Assembly: GCA_900111695.1 (NCBI GenBank)
Contig: FOHD01000003.1
Coordinates: 124,001 to 188,000, forward strand
DNA length: 64,000 nt
Source of the DNA: Olsenella sp. KH3B4
GTDB taxonomy: Bacteria; Actinomycetota; Coriobacteriia; Coriobacteriales; Atopobiaceae
Reading direction: 5' to 3'
Below are positions 50,772 through 59,310 of the stretch, piece by piece (within the stretch, counting starts at the first letter, position 1; every line of letters begins with the position of its first letter). The notes beneath the pieces are model-generated. The model did no database searches. It was given only the letters and a program-made list of their open reading frames with translations, and had not been told where the DNA came from. A program made the position numbers and the translations under genes.

Positions 50772-51641
50772 CTACACCCCCTGGATGCAGATCCCCACGA
50801 TCTCCGGGCCGGTATGCACCAGGAGATCGGCCGAGATGCCCGAGCGTATGACCTCGACGGCGTTGTCCACTTGGGCAAGCACGCGCTCCTCAAGCTCGTC
50901 GAACATGTCGCACGCGCTCGAGCAGCAGATGGCCACGCGCACCTTGTCGTACCTTCTCGCCTGCTCCTCAACGAGGGAGATCTGCGTGTCGATGGAGCGC
51001 TCCCAACCGCGTGCCTTCCGCGCGACCACGTAGGCGCCCTCCTCGTTGCAGGTGATTACGGGTTTGATGTTGAGCGCGGATCCCAGTCGGTACACGGCGG
51101 CACTGATGCGGCCGCCCTTGCGCAGGTACTCAAGGCTCTTTACCGAGAAGAACACCGAGTTTTTGCGTGCCACCAGCTCGAGCATCGCGCCAATGTACTG
51201 CAGGGTGATACCCTCCTCGACCATGCGTACGGCCTCCATCACTACAAGCCCCGCGCCAACTCCGATGCTCTTGGAGTCCACCACAACAACCGGGAAGTCG
51301 TCCAGCTGGTCGGCAAGCATGCGCACGGTGTCGCAGGTGGCCGAGAGGCCGGAGGAGATGCTCACGAAGACTGCGGCCGCGTAGCCGTCGTCATGCGCGC
51401 GGTCGAACTCGCGTCGGATCGTTGCGGGCGAGGGGAGCGAGGTCGAGGGAACCTCGGTGGCCATGCGCTCGACGAGTTGCTCGGGCGTGATGGTGACGCC
51501 GCTCTCGAACGTCGAGCCGTCCGAGAAGTTTATGCGCAGTGGGACGATGCGCACGTCGTGCTCGCGCGCGAACGCGGTGGGCGTGTCCGTGCCCGTGTCG
51601 GTGATGACTGCGATTCTCTGGCTGTTCAACGTTCCCTCCAA
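50772..51641 (-). CDS. DegV-family fatty-acid-binding protein (second copy)
   Basis: 289 residues. IAVITDTGTDTPTAFAREHD, STSLPSPATIRREFDRAHDD (T-S-x-P-S-like, here TSLPSP), FVSISSGLSATCDTVRM and ARKARGWERSID are DegV/FakB features. The C-terminus holds HTGPEIVGICIQGV. It differs from the DegV at 14987, so the two may carry different fatty acids. Divergent from the DUF1836 gene with a shared AT-rich promoter gap of 126 bases. No FakA-like kinase was found nearby. Confidence 0.91.
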   Translation of the reverse strand: MEGTLNSQRIAVITDTGTDTPTAFAREHDVRIVPLRINFSDGSTFESGVTITPEQLVERMATEVPSTSLPSPATIRREFDRAHDDGYAAAVFVSISSGLSATCDTVRMLADQLDDFPVVVVDSKSIGVGAGLVVMEAVRMVEEGITLQYIGAMLELVARKNSVFFSVKSLEYLRKGGRISAAVYRLGSALNIKPVITCNEEGAYVVARKARGWERSIDTQISLVEEQARRYDKVRVAICCSSACDMFDELEERVLAQVDNAVEVIRSGISADLLVHTGPEIVGICIQGV

Positions 51642-51686
51642 TGGACATCGGAGAAGGAGAGCGCGTCCGATTTTTTCATTGCCACA

Positions 51687-51726
51687 ACTATAGCCATTGC
51701 ATCTAGTTTTGAATACTAGATAATCT
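51687..51726. promoter_or_regulatory. Divergent promoters of the DegV and DUF1836 genes
   Basis: On the plus strand TTGCAT (51697-51702), an 18-base spacer and TAATCT (51721-51726). On the minus strand a TATAGT -10 box (51692-51687). The gap is AT-rich and includes CTAG...CTAG (CTAGTTTTGAATACTAG), which could bind a shared regulator. Confidence 0.55.
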
Positions 51727-51767
51727 AATCACACAGAATCCAAGCGTTGCGGGGGGGGCGAGTGAGA

Positions 51768-52448
51768 ATGGCGGACGAGAAGGACCAGGCATGCTGCCCC
51801 GGTGTCCGTGACGCGTACCGCGCCCTCGCCGAGCGCATGACGAGCATCCACATCTCCCGCTTCTCCGAGCTCCCACGCATCGAGCTCTACCTGGACCAGC
51901 TTCTCTCCCTCGTTGACGACGAGCTCTCGTTCATGCGTCTGCCGGACGAGGGTCCCCTGGTCACTGGCTCGATGGTGAACAACTACGTCAAGCGCCATGC
52001 GGTGCCCGCGCCGGTCAAGCATCGCTACACCAGGCGTCACATCTGCTACGTGACCTGCGTGTGCCTCTTTAAGCGAGCGCTCTCGATCGAGCAGGTCACG
52101 CGCCTTATCGGCTATGTCGAGGAGGAGAACCTCGACCTTGCGCACACCTACGACGAGCTCTGCTCCGCGCTCGAGTGCGCGCTTGCCGAGCAGTTCGCGG
52201 TGGGCCCGGACTTTGTTGCGCCGGCGGTGGAGCCCGTGATCGACCTCCGCGACGCCACCGGCGCCAAGGTTGACTCTCCCCTCGACCGGACCATCGAGGC
52301 CGCCGTGGTGAGCCTTGCCGCAAAGATCTACGTCGAGCAGGTCCTGGCCCTCGGCGACGCGGTTGCCGCCGCGGCTGCGAGCGCTGCCCCCACGACCGAC
52401 GGGACAGCCCCCTCGACCTCGTCACCAGACGTAACAACGGTAAAATAA
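51768..52448 (+). CDS. DUF1836-family protein
   Basis: 226 residues. FSELPRIELYLDQLLSLVDDEL, VTGSMVNNYVKRHAVPAPVKHRYTRRH (helix-turn-helix-like core) and CLFKRALSIEQVTRLIGYV are family features. DUF1836 proteins look like HTH DNA-binding regulators of unknown target and are common in Gram-positive anaerobes. The last 30 residues are a Thr/Ser/Pro-rich tail. ATG 51768 follows GGGCGAG. It stands between DegV and NhaA, and its regulon is unknown. Confidence 0.85.
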   Translation: MADEKDQACCPGVRDAYRALAERMTSIHISRFSELPRIELYLDQLLSLVDDELSFMRLPDEGPLVTGSMVNNYVKRHAVPAPVKHRYTRRHICYVTCVCLFKRALSIEQVTRLIGYVEEENLDLAHTYDELCSALECALAEQFAVGPDFVAPAVEPVIDLRDATGAKVDSPLDRTIEAAVVSLAAKIYVEQVLALGDAVAAAAASAAPTTDGTAPSTSSPDVTTVK

Positions 52449-52530
52449 GTTTGCATTATGGGTTGGGTAGGATAAGAGGGTAACGAAGGGCCCGAGCGGC
52501 CTCTCCTCAAGGAAACGGACAACACAACCA

Positions 52531-53913
52531 ATGGCAAGCATCTACGGTGAGCCCGCGGTCATCAGGCGCATCGAGCAGCGCAGCGCTGTCCACAAGGTGA
52601 CCTCCAACGGAACAATAGCCGCTGCGGTCATGGTGTTCGCTGCCATCGCGGCAGTCATCACGGCCAACTCTCCCGCCTTCGAGGTGGTAGAGGAGGTGCT
52701 CCACGCACCGCTCTCGCTGGGCATAGGCCCGGCGACCTTCTCGATCTCCATCGAGGGCTTTGTCAATGACTTTCTCATGGCCATCTTCTTCCTTCTCGTG
52801 GGCATCGAGCTCAAGTACGAGATGACCGTGGGACAGCTGAGAAAGCCCAGACAGGCCGCGCTCCCCATGCTCGCCGCGGTTGGCGGCGTGGCGGCTCCCG
52901 CGGTGATCTACCTCGCCCTCAACGCCGGAGGCGCCGTGCACGGCTGGGCCACGCCCATCGCCACCGACATCGCCTTCGCGCTGGGTGTGATGTCGCTTCT
53001 CGGCGACCGCATCGCCCCGGCGACCAAGGTCTTCTTCCAGACGCTCGCCATCGCCGACGATATCCTTGCCATCGTGGTGATCGCACTCTTCTACGGCCAG
53101 ACGCCCAACGTGGCTTGGGTGGCGGCGTCTCTCGGCGTGGTCATCGTGCTGTGGATCATCGCGCGCATGAAGGTCTACTCGGCCAAGCCCTACATGCTGG
53201 TGGGGCTGGTGCTGTGGGTGTGCATGTACAACTCCGGCATCCACGCAACGCTGGCCGGCGTGATTCTGGCGTTCTTCCTCCCCGCGCGCTCCGACGTGCG
53301 CCTCTCCAAGCTGGGCAACTGGCTTGACGCCCGCGCCCGCGAGCTGGACGACACGTATGACGACGAGAGCCACGTCCTGGGCCAGCACGACTTCACCACT
53401 GCCGCCGTGCGCGTTGAGCGCGTAATGCACCACGTCACGCCGCCGCTGGAGCGCATGGAGCGCTACATTTCGGTACCGGTGAACTTTGTGATCTTGCCTA
53501 TCTTTGCGTTTGTGAACGCGCAGGTGAGGATTGTGGACATGGATCTCGCCACCATCATCGCAGACCCGGTGACCAAGGGCGTGTACTTTGGCGCCGTGCT
53601 GGGCAAGCCCATCGGCATCATCCTGGTGACATGGCTTCTCGTGCACATTGGCTTTGCCAAGCTGCCCAAGCACGTCGACTGGCCACAGATCATCGCCGTG
53701 GGCATCATGGGTGGCCTGGGCTTCACGATGTCGATCCTCATCTCTGGGCTGGCGTTCCCCGATCCCAGCGAGGTCATGGCGGCAAAGTGCGCCATCCTCG
53801 CCGGCTCCGTCACCTCAGCCATCCTGGGTCTGCTCTTCGTGCACGTTGCGAGCGCCGTGAGGGAACGCCGAGAAGCCCGCGAGCACGCGATTGACCTGGA
53901 CGACGAGTCGTAG
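52531..53913 (+). CDS. nhaA: NhaA Na+/H+ antiporter
   Basis: 460 residues with about 12 membrane helices. The ion-binding residues are visible: Asp in WATPIATDIAFALGV (about 145) and the Asp pair in LAIADDILAIVVIALFYG (about 174-175), corresponding to Asp133 and Asp163/164 of E. coli NhaA. LLVGIELKYEMTVGQL and GMGGLGFTMSI-like IMGGLGFTMSILI are also typical. It exports Na+ in exchange for protons. The ATG has a distant AAGGA. The C-terminus is charged. The 3' flank is a 480-base gap with inverted repeats. Confidence 0.95.
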   Translation: MASIYGEPAVIRRIEQRSAVHKVTSNGTIAAAVMVFAAIAAVITANSPAFEVVEEVLHAPLSLGIGPATFSISIEGFVNDFLMAIFFLLVGIELKYEMTVGQLRKPRQAALPMLAAVGGVAAPAVIYLALNAGGAVHGWATPIATDIAFALGVMSLLGDRIAPATKVFFQTLAIADDILAIVVIALFYGQTPNVAWVAASLGVVIVLWIIARMKVYSAKPYMLVGLVLWVCMYNSGIHATLAGVILAFFLPARSDVRLSKLGNWLDARARELDDTYDDESHVLGQHDFTTAAVRVERVMHHVTPPLERMERYISVPVNFVILPIFAFVNAQVRIVDMDLATIIADPVTKGVYFGAVLGKPIGIILVTWLLVHIGFAKLPKHVDWPQIIAVGIMGGLGFTMSILISGLAFPDPSEVMAAKCAILAGSVTSAILGLLFVHVASAVRERREAREHAIDLDDES

Positions 53914-53984
53914 CTGCTTGGGAGCGGCGCTGGACTTCGGCTCCGGCGCCGCTTGCCCTCTCCTGCATGGGGTTTCGTGTACAG

Positions 53985-54122
53985 AATTTGCGGTTGCCGG
54001 TCGTTTTTAGCTGAATTGCCGAGTACGAAGGCTCTAACTATTTATGGATCCGCAGGTAGAGAAATGGCACCGGCGAAGTGATACTAAGCTGGACCCCGAA
54101 TTTTGACCGGCAACCGTAAATT
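53985..54122. repeat. 138-bp element with 18-bp inverted ends
   Basis: AATTTGCGGTTGCCGGTC (53985-54002) and its inverted copy at 54105-54122 differ at one position. The interior (about 100 bases) contains no frame. It looks like a small non-coding mobile-element-like unit. Confidence 0.7.
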
Positions 54123-54180
54123 TTGGGCACGCTCCGCTTTCTTTGCCCCTCTCCTCGCCAAGAAAGCTTCCCTCCGGTAC

Positions 54181-54232
54181 GCCCGTTGAACCCCACCCCC
54201 GGCCCCACCCCCGGCCCCCGTCCTCGTCCTCG
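54181..54232. repeat. Direct C-rich repeats
   Basis: CCCCACCCCCGGCCCC repeated, then TCCTCG repeats, between the inverted-repeat elements. No coding meaning is seen. Confidence 0.6.
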
Positions 54233-54311
54233 TTCTTTATCGGTATCTGTGAAACGGTTGTTGCATTTGCCCAGTTGGCGGCCAACGCGTTTCACAGATA
54301 CCGATAAAGAA
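54233..54311. repeat. Perfect 24-bp inverted repeat around a 31-base loop
   Basis: Left arm 54233-54256 (TTCTTTATCGG...GAAACG), right arm 54288-54311, exact reverse complement. The loop itself holds GTTGG/CCAAC. It can form a long hairpin. Together with the 138-bp element it accounts for the main structure in the gene-free gap 53914-54392. Confidence 0.85.
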
Positions 54312-54392
54312 TGCCGAAGGGCGGGGGGAGACAGGGGAGGAGAGAGGCGGGCCCGGGTCCCGAGAAGCTCGAGGCCGAGAAAGAAAGAGCCC

Positions 54393-55835
54393 CTAGTAGC
54401 GCTCGAGGCGCTTGCGGATGGCGAAGTACTCGGAGAGCAGCAGCACCAGCAGGATGCTCATCACCACCACGGCGCCAACCACGGCGCCGGAGAGCCCGGA
54501 GAACCCAACGAGCAGCCACAGCACCGGCACCGAGAAGGCAAAGGCGATGAGGTAGAGTCTGCTCACGGCCTGCTGCTCGCGCAGCACCGTGATGATCTGG
54601 TACAAAAAGTCAATCGCCGCGCAGATGCCCCCGTTGGCCACCATCACGTAGACCAGCGGCCTAAACTGCTCGAAGTCCAACCCGTACAGGAAGCTCATGA
54701 TGGGGATGCCAAGCCAGCCCATGAAGAGCCCCACAATCACGGTAATGCCAGCGATGACGCCCATCATGGCCAGGATGATGAGGTCAAAGCGCTTGTGCTG
54801 CTCGGGGTCGTCCCAGATGCTCGCCAGTCGCAGCAGCTGCGGCTTGTAGATCATTGCCGCGGCCATGAGGATGGCGTGCGCAGGGAAGTACATGGCGTTG
54901 TAATAGAGCTGGTTGTCGTAGGAGAGCGCGCCCTCGATGGCGAACTTGGGCATCGAGTCGATGAGGTTGTAGAGAAACGCCGCCAGGAACAGCGGGAAGC
55001 AGTTGACGAAGATCTCCTTCACGCCGCGCCACGTGAGCGGCAGCGAGCGCTCGGTCTCCATGAGGGCCAGCGGCAGGGTGAGCAGCACGAAGGATGCCGC
55101 GGCACCCACTGCCATGCCGATGCTCGAGACCACCATGTTGCGCGTGATGAACAGCAGGATCGTGAAGACCACAAAGGAGAGGGCGCAGCGCACCGCCTGG
55201 GAGAGGCCGGCCAGGTAGAGCTTGTCCTTCTGCTGGAGCCTGCCCTCGTAGACGTCGCCCAGCGCGTCGAAGAAGCGAAATCCCATGACCCCGCACACGA
55301 TGGCCGTCATGTCTGCGTCGTAGCCGCGGATGCGGCAGTACAGAAGGCCGATAAGGACCATGACAACGCAGGTCGCAATGCGGTTGACCTGGTAGTCGTA
55401 GAACGAGTCCATCTCGTCTATGTCCGAGACCTGGTACGTGCGCACGCCGTAGTTGCCCACAAAGAACAGGAGCGTACCCACGACCATGGCCATAGAGAAG
55501 AGGCCGGCGTTCTCGGCGCCCACGAACTGCGTGGCCACGATGGTGAGTAGCGGGAAGAACCCTCCCCAGCACGCCTGGCCAATGGAGTTGCACACGTAGT
55601 CTCGCGTGGTCTGGTGCGAGAGGTACTGCTCGGACTGCTGAGAGATGCTGCCCGAGAAGACCGAGGAGATCAGGCGGTCCCACCAGTGGTTGGTGACGCG
55701 GCGGAGGAAGCCCTCCTTCTTGGGCTTTGCGGCGGAGCGGCTGGAGCGGCCCTCATGCCTCCCGGCGCGCGACCCCACGAGCGAGCTCAGTCCTCCCTGC
55801 CGGGTTCTCCTGCGCTGCCTGCTCGTACGTGCCAT
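54393..55835 (-). CDS. Polysaccharide flippase-like membrane protein (MVF/MATE type)
   Basis: 480 residues with about 12 membrane helices after a basic N-terminal arm of about 50 residues (MARTSRQRRRTRQGG, then GRHEGRSSRSAAKPKKEG). Helices include GGFFPLLTIVATQFVGAEN, VVMVLIGLLYC, LDSMPKFAIEGALS-like IDSMPKFAIEG and the C-terminal SILLVLLLSEYFAIRK. The fold is typical for lipid-linked sugar flippases of the polysaccharide-export group. No glycosyltransferases are adjacent, so the substrate is open. A Cys-containing CAAIDFLYQII segment is unremarkable. It lies divergent to PEP carboxylase. Confidence 0.85.
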   Translation of the reverse strand: MARTSRQRRRTRQGGLSSLVGSRAGRHEGRSSRSAAKPKKEGFLRRVTNHWWDRLISSVFSGSISQQSEQYLSHQTTRDYVCNSIGQACWGGFFPLLTIVATQFVGAENAGLFSMAMVVGTLLFFVGNYGVRTYQVSDIDEMDSFYDYQVNRIATCVVMVLIGLLYCRIRGYDADMTAIVCGVMGFRFFDALGDVYEGRLQQKDKLYLAGLSQAVRCALSFVVFTILLFITRNMVVSSIGMAVGAAASFVLLTLPLALMETERSLPLTWRGVKEIFVNCFPLFLAAFLYNLIDSMPKFAIEGALSYDNQLYYNAMYFPAHAILMAAAMIYKPQLLRLASIWDDPEQHKRFDLIILAMMGVIAGITVIVGLFMGWLGIPIMSFLYGLDFEQFRPLVYVMVANGGICAAIDFLYQIITVLREQQAVSRLYLIAFAFSVPVLWLLVGFSGLSGAVVGAVVVMSILLVLLLSEYFAIRKRLERY

Positions 55836-56092
55836 GCGCCGACCATCCTCTCACAGCCACTGGGGCCAAGCATCTCTCGTCCGCCGGTCAACTATAGGGG
55901 CCATTGTATCGCGCCGCATGCGAGCGGTCGCGCATCCGGCTCCATCGTGTACGTTGCGTTTCGCCTTTGCGTTTGCTCGGTGGGGTTTACGCTCGCCTTG
56001 CGCGGGCTTGCTATGGTAGGTCCTGCATGCAGCGACATGCGGCACACGTGCAAGTCCGTCGGCGGGACCGGCGGAACCTGAGGGAGGAATGC

Positions 56093-58855
56093 ATGACAGA
56101 ATCCGAGCTATCGGGCCTAGGGCAGGGAATCGTGCCCGTGGCGCCAAGCGAGGCCGAGCAGGCGCGCTCCGCGCTCGCGCTGGTGGACGTCCCCGAGGAG
56201 CTTCGCGACAACCTGGCGCTCTTTCTGCGCCTGGTCCGCAAGGTGCTCGTCGAGAACGACCCAGACCTTCTCGCCACTTTTGACCTGCTGCTGGGCGACG
56301 CGATCCGCGTGACCTACGCCGACGGCGTGGCGCACACGGACGAGAAGGCCGCCCTTGCCGAGAAGGCGTTCCAGGAGTTCGTCTCGACCATCGACGGGCT
56401 CTCCATGGACAGGGCGACGCTGCTCATGCGCGCCTTCGTCACCTACTTCCACCTGGCGAACATCTGCGAGGAGAACTACCGCGTCTCCTCGCTGCGCAGG
56501 CGCGAGAGCGAGGTCCCCACGACGGAGACCGCCGACCCCATCAACGACCTCACGGTGGCGTACGGCCAGCTGGTGGACGAGTGCGGCCGCGCAAAGGCGA
56601 CTGCGCTCCTCAACCGCCTGGAGTTCCACCCCGTCTTCACCGCCCACCCCACCGAGGCGCGCCGCAAGGCCGTCGAGGGCAAGATTCGCCGCATCTCCGA
56701 GCTTCTCGCCAAGCGCGCTACTCTCTCTGGCGTTGAACTGGTGGAGAACGAGCGCCTCATGCTGCAGGAGATCGACGCCCTGGTGCGCACCTCGCCCATC
56801 GCGTACAAGAAGCCGACGCCCGTCGAGGAGGCCGACACCGTCATCGACATCTTTGACGCCACGCTCTTCGACATGGTGCCCGAGGTCTACCGCCGCTTCG
56901 ACGACTGGGAGCTGGGCGAGCGGGCAGGCACCGTGCCGCCCGTGTGCCCGGCGTTCTTCCACCCCGGCAGCTGGATTGGCTCCGACCGTGACGGCAACCC
57001 CAACGTCACCGCAAAGGTGAGCCGCAAGGTAGCCGAGAAGTTCCGCGTGCACGTGCTTGAGGCCCTGGCCGACAGGACCTACTACGTGGGTCGCAACCTC
57101 ACGCTGGACGCGCGCTTCACCAAGCCCTCCGACGCGCTCGTCAACCTGTGGAACCACCAGGTCGAGATGAGCGAGGTTCTCTCGCAGCGCGCGCTTGAGG
57201 TCTCCACCTCCGAGCTGCACCGCGCCGTCATGATCGTGATCTCCGACCGCCTGCGCGCCACCATCCAGCGCACGGCCGACATCATGTACGCCTCGGCCGA
57301 AGACTACATTGCCGACCTGCGCATCGTTCAGCGCTCGCTGGCCGCGGCCGGTGCCGTGCGCACCGCGTACGGCCCGCTGCAGAAGCTCATCTGGCAGGCG
57401 GAGACCTTCGGGTTCCACCTGGTCGAGATGGAGTTCCGTCAGCACTCGCTCGTGCACGCACGCGCGCTCGAGGACATCCGCGAGCACGGTCGCTGGGGCG
57501 AGAGGGGAGAGCTCCAGCCCATGACGCGCGAGGTTCTCGACACCTTCCGCGCCATTGGCAGCATCCAGCGCATCAACGGCGTGAAGGCCGCGCGGCGCTA
57601 CATCATCTCGTTTACGCAGTCGGCGCAGAACGTGGCCGACGTGTACGAGCTGGCGCGCCTGGCCTTTGCGCACGAGGCCGACGTGCCGGTGCTCGACGTG
57701 ATCCCGCTCTTCGAGCAGGTCGAGGACCTGGAGAACGCCGTTGACACGCTCGACCAGATCATCAAGCTCGAGCCCGTGCAGAGGCGGCTCGCCCAGACCG
57801 GCAGGCGCATGGAGGTCATGCTCGGCTACTCCGACTCCTCCAAGGACGCCGGCCCCACCTCGGCCACGCTGGTGCTTCATGCCGCGCAGGCGGCCATCGC
57901 GCAGTGGGCCGAGAGGAACGACATCGACCTGGTGCTCATGCATGGTCGCGGCGGCGCGGTGGGACGCGGCGGCGGTCCGGCTAACCGCGCGGTTCTCTCG
58001 CAGCCCAAGGGCTCGGTCAACTGCCGCTTCAAGCTCACCGAGCAGGGCGAGGTAATCTTTGCCCGCTATGGCGACCCAACGCTTGCAAGGCGCCACGTGG
58101 AGTCCGTCGCCGGCGCGACGCTGCTGCAGTCGTCGCCGTCCATCGAGTACGTGAACACCGAGACGACGGCCAAGTACGCTGACCTGGCCACAAAGCTGGA
58201 CAGCGCGTCTCGTCGACGCTACCGCGACCTTCTCGACACCGAGGGCTTCGCCGAGTGGTTCTCCACGGTCACGCCGCTCACGGAGATCGGCCTCATGCCC
58301 ATTGGCTCGCGACCCGCCAAGCGCGGCCTGGGAGCCAAGTCTCTGGACGACCTGCGCACCATTCCGTGGATCTTCTCGTGGTCGCAGGCGCGCATCAACC
58401 TGGCCGCGTGGTACGGGCTGGGCACGGCGTGCGAGGAGCTGGGCGACCTCGACCTTCTCCGCCAGGCCTATGCGGAGTGGCCGCTGTTCACCACGTTCAT
58501 CGACAACATTGAGATGTCGCTCTCCAAGACCGACGAGCGCATTGGGCGCATGTACCTGGCACTGGGCTCGCGCGACGATTTGGCCAACAAGGTCCTGGAG
58601 GAGATGCGCCTCACGCGTAAGTGGGTGCTGGCGATTGTGGGCGACGAGTGGCCGCTGGAGCATCGTCGCGTGCTGGGGCCGGTGATTCGCGCGCGGCTGC
58701 CGTTCGTCAACGTGCTGTCGGTGACGCAGGTGCGCGCGCTGCGCGCGATGCGTACGCGCGGCGAGCACCTGACGCCGGAGGAGCGCGAGAGGTTCATTTA
58801 TCTGATCCTGTGCACCGTATCCGGCGTTGCGGCGGGACTTCAGAACACGGGGTGA
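56093..58855 (+). CDS. ppc: Phosphoenolpyruvate carboxylase
   Basis: 920 residues, usual length. The catalytic His is in PVFTAHPTEARR (about 183), the active-site block is SWIGSDRDGNPNVT, the substrate-binding loop is LMHGRGGAVGRGGGPANRAVL (about 615-635), and the C-terminal end is the conserved QNTG. It makes oxaloacetate from PEP and bicarbonate. Citrate synthase at 20223 would use the product. ATG 56093 follows AGGGAGGA. Longer frames upstream are unlikely. Allosteric site residues were not checked. Confidence 0.96.
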   Translation: MTESELSGLGQGIVPVAPSEAEQARSALALVDVPEELRDNLALFLRLVRKVLVENDPDLLATFDLLLGDAIRVTYADGVAHTDEKAALAEKAFQEFVSTIDGLSMDRATLLMRAFVTYFHLANICEENYRVSSLRRRESEVPTTETADPINDLTVAYGQLVDECGRAKATALLNRLEFHPVFTAHPTEARRKAVEGKIRRISELLAKRATLSGVELVENERLMLQEIDALVRTSPIAYKKPTPVEEADTVIDIFDATLFDMVPEVYRRFDDWELGERAGTVPPVCPAFFHPGSWIGSDRDGNPNVTAKVSRKVAEKFRVHVLEALADRTYYVGRNLTLDARFTKPSDALVNLWNHQVEMSEVLSQRALEVSTSELHRAVMIVISDRLRATIQRTADIMYASAEDYIADLRIVQRSLAAAGAVRTAYGPLQKLIWQAETFGFHLVEMEFRQHSLVHARALEDIREHGRWGERGELQPMTREVLDTFRAIGSIQRINGVKAARRYIISFTQSAQNVADVYELARLAFAHEADVPVLDVIPLFEQVEDLENAVDTLDQIIKLEPVQRRLAQTGRRMEVMLGYSDSSKDAGPTSATLVLHAAQAAIAQWAERNDIDLVLMHGRGGAVGRGGGPANRAVLSQPKGSVNCRFKLTEQGEVIFARYGDPTLARRHVESVAGATLLQSSPSIEYVNTETTAKYADLATKLDSASRRRYRDLLDTEGFAEWFSTVTPLTEIGLMPIGSRPAKRGLGAKSLDDLRTIPWIFSWSQARINLAAWYGLGTACEELGDLDLLRQAYAEWPLFTTFIDNIEMSLSKTDERIGRMYLALGSRDDLANKVLEEMRLTRKWVLAIVGDEWPLEHRRVLGPVIRARLPFVNVLSVTQVRALRAMRTRGEHLTPEERERFIYLILCTVSGVAAGLQNTG

Positions 58856-58905
58856 TGCGGGCGCCGTGGCACGTGCCGTCGCGGAGCGGGTGCTGCCGCG
58901 GTGGT

Positions 58906-59093
58906 GTTTTTGCAGCTAGAACGTATGTGGTGGGCCCTCCGGCGTCAGCCTGGCGCCGGAGGGCTGCTTTTTGCAGCAAGTGCGTACGAAGTCGCTGCTG
59001 TGGCGCCGTTTTGTCGCCATAGGGCGCGTTCTCACAGCGACCCCGTACGAACCCTCCGCCGCAGCGTCTCCCCGGCGCCACAAGGCGCGCGCC
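58906..59093. repeat. GTACGAA-type repeat cluster
   Basis: Starts TTTTGCAGCTAG, contains a GC-rich hairpin (GCCCTCCGGCGTC/GGCGCCGGAGGGC), then TTTTGCAGCAAGTGCGTACG and a TGGCGCCGTTTTGTCGCCA hairpin, and ends in CCGTACGAACCCT. The middle is nearly identical to the copy at 22680. The gap 58856-59310 also holds the phosphoketolase promoter region. Confidence 0.82.
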
Positions 59094-59180
59094 AGCGCCC
59101 GACCCCGTGCCAACGGGCTTCTCGCACGCGCAATTGTGCAGAACTTGCGACTCCGCGGTAATGTCTCGTCTCTTCTCGTC

Positions 59181-59200
59181 TTGGTAAAACGTTTTACCAA
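59181..59200 (+). promoter_or_regulatory. LacI/GalR-type operator of the phosphoketolase gene
   Basis: TTGGTAAAACGTTTTACCAA is a perfect 20-bp palindrome with the central CG of LacI-family sites. It overlaps a TTGGTA -35-like box; a TACACT -10 candidate lies at 59202-59207 (15-base spacing). It sits 110 bases before the gene. Confidence 0.78.
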
Positions 59201-59310
59201 CTACACTCCAACTGTGAGCATCGTACGTGACAAGAACAAGTAGGCGAGCGGTGCAAAAAGCCCGCCCAAGCGACGGCGCCACAAGGCCCGTCAGCGAGAG
59301 GAGAACGAGA

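Noticed and set aside
53985..54311. Insertion sequence ends
   Set aside because: Inverted repeats are present but no transposase or target duplication was seen; kept only as repeats.
54123..55550. Long plus-strand frame opposite the flippase
   Set aside because: His/Glu/Asp-rich shadow across an inverted repeat and the antisense of a clear membrane protein.
56117..58768. 883-residue open frame opposite PEP carboxylase
   Set aside because: Antisense frame of a GC-rich gene; composition is Arg/His/Leu/Val-biased with no domain, and the plus-strand gene has all PEPC motifs.
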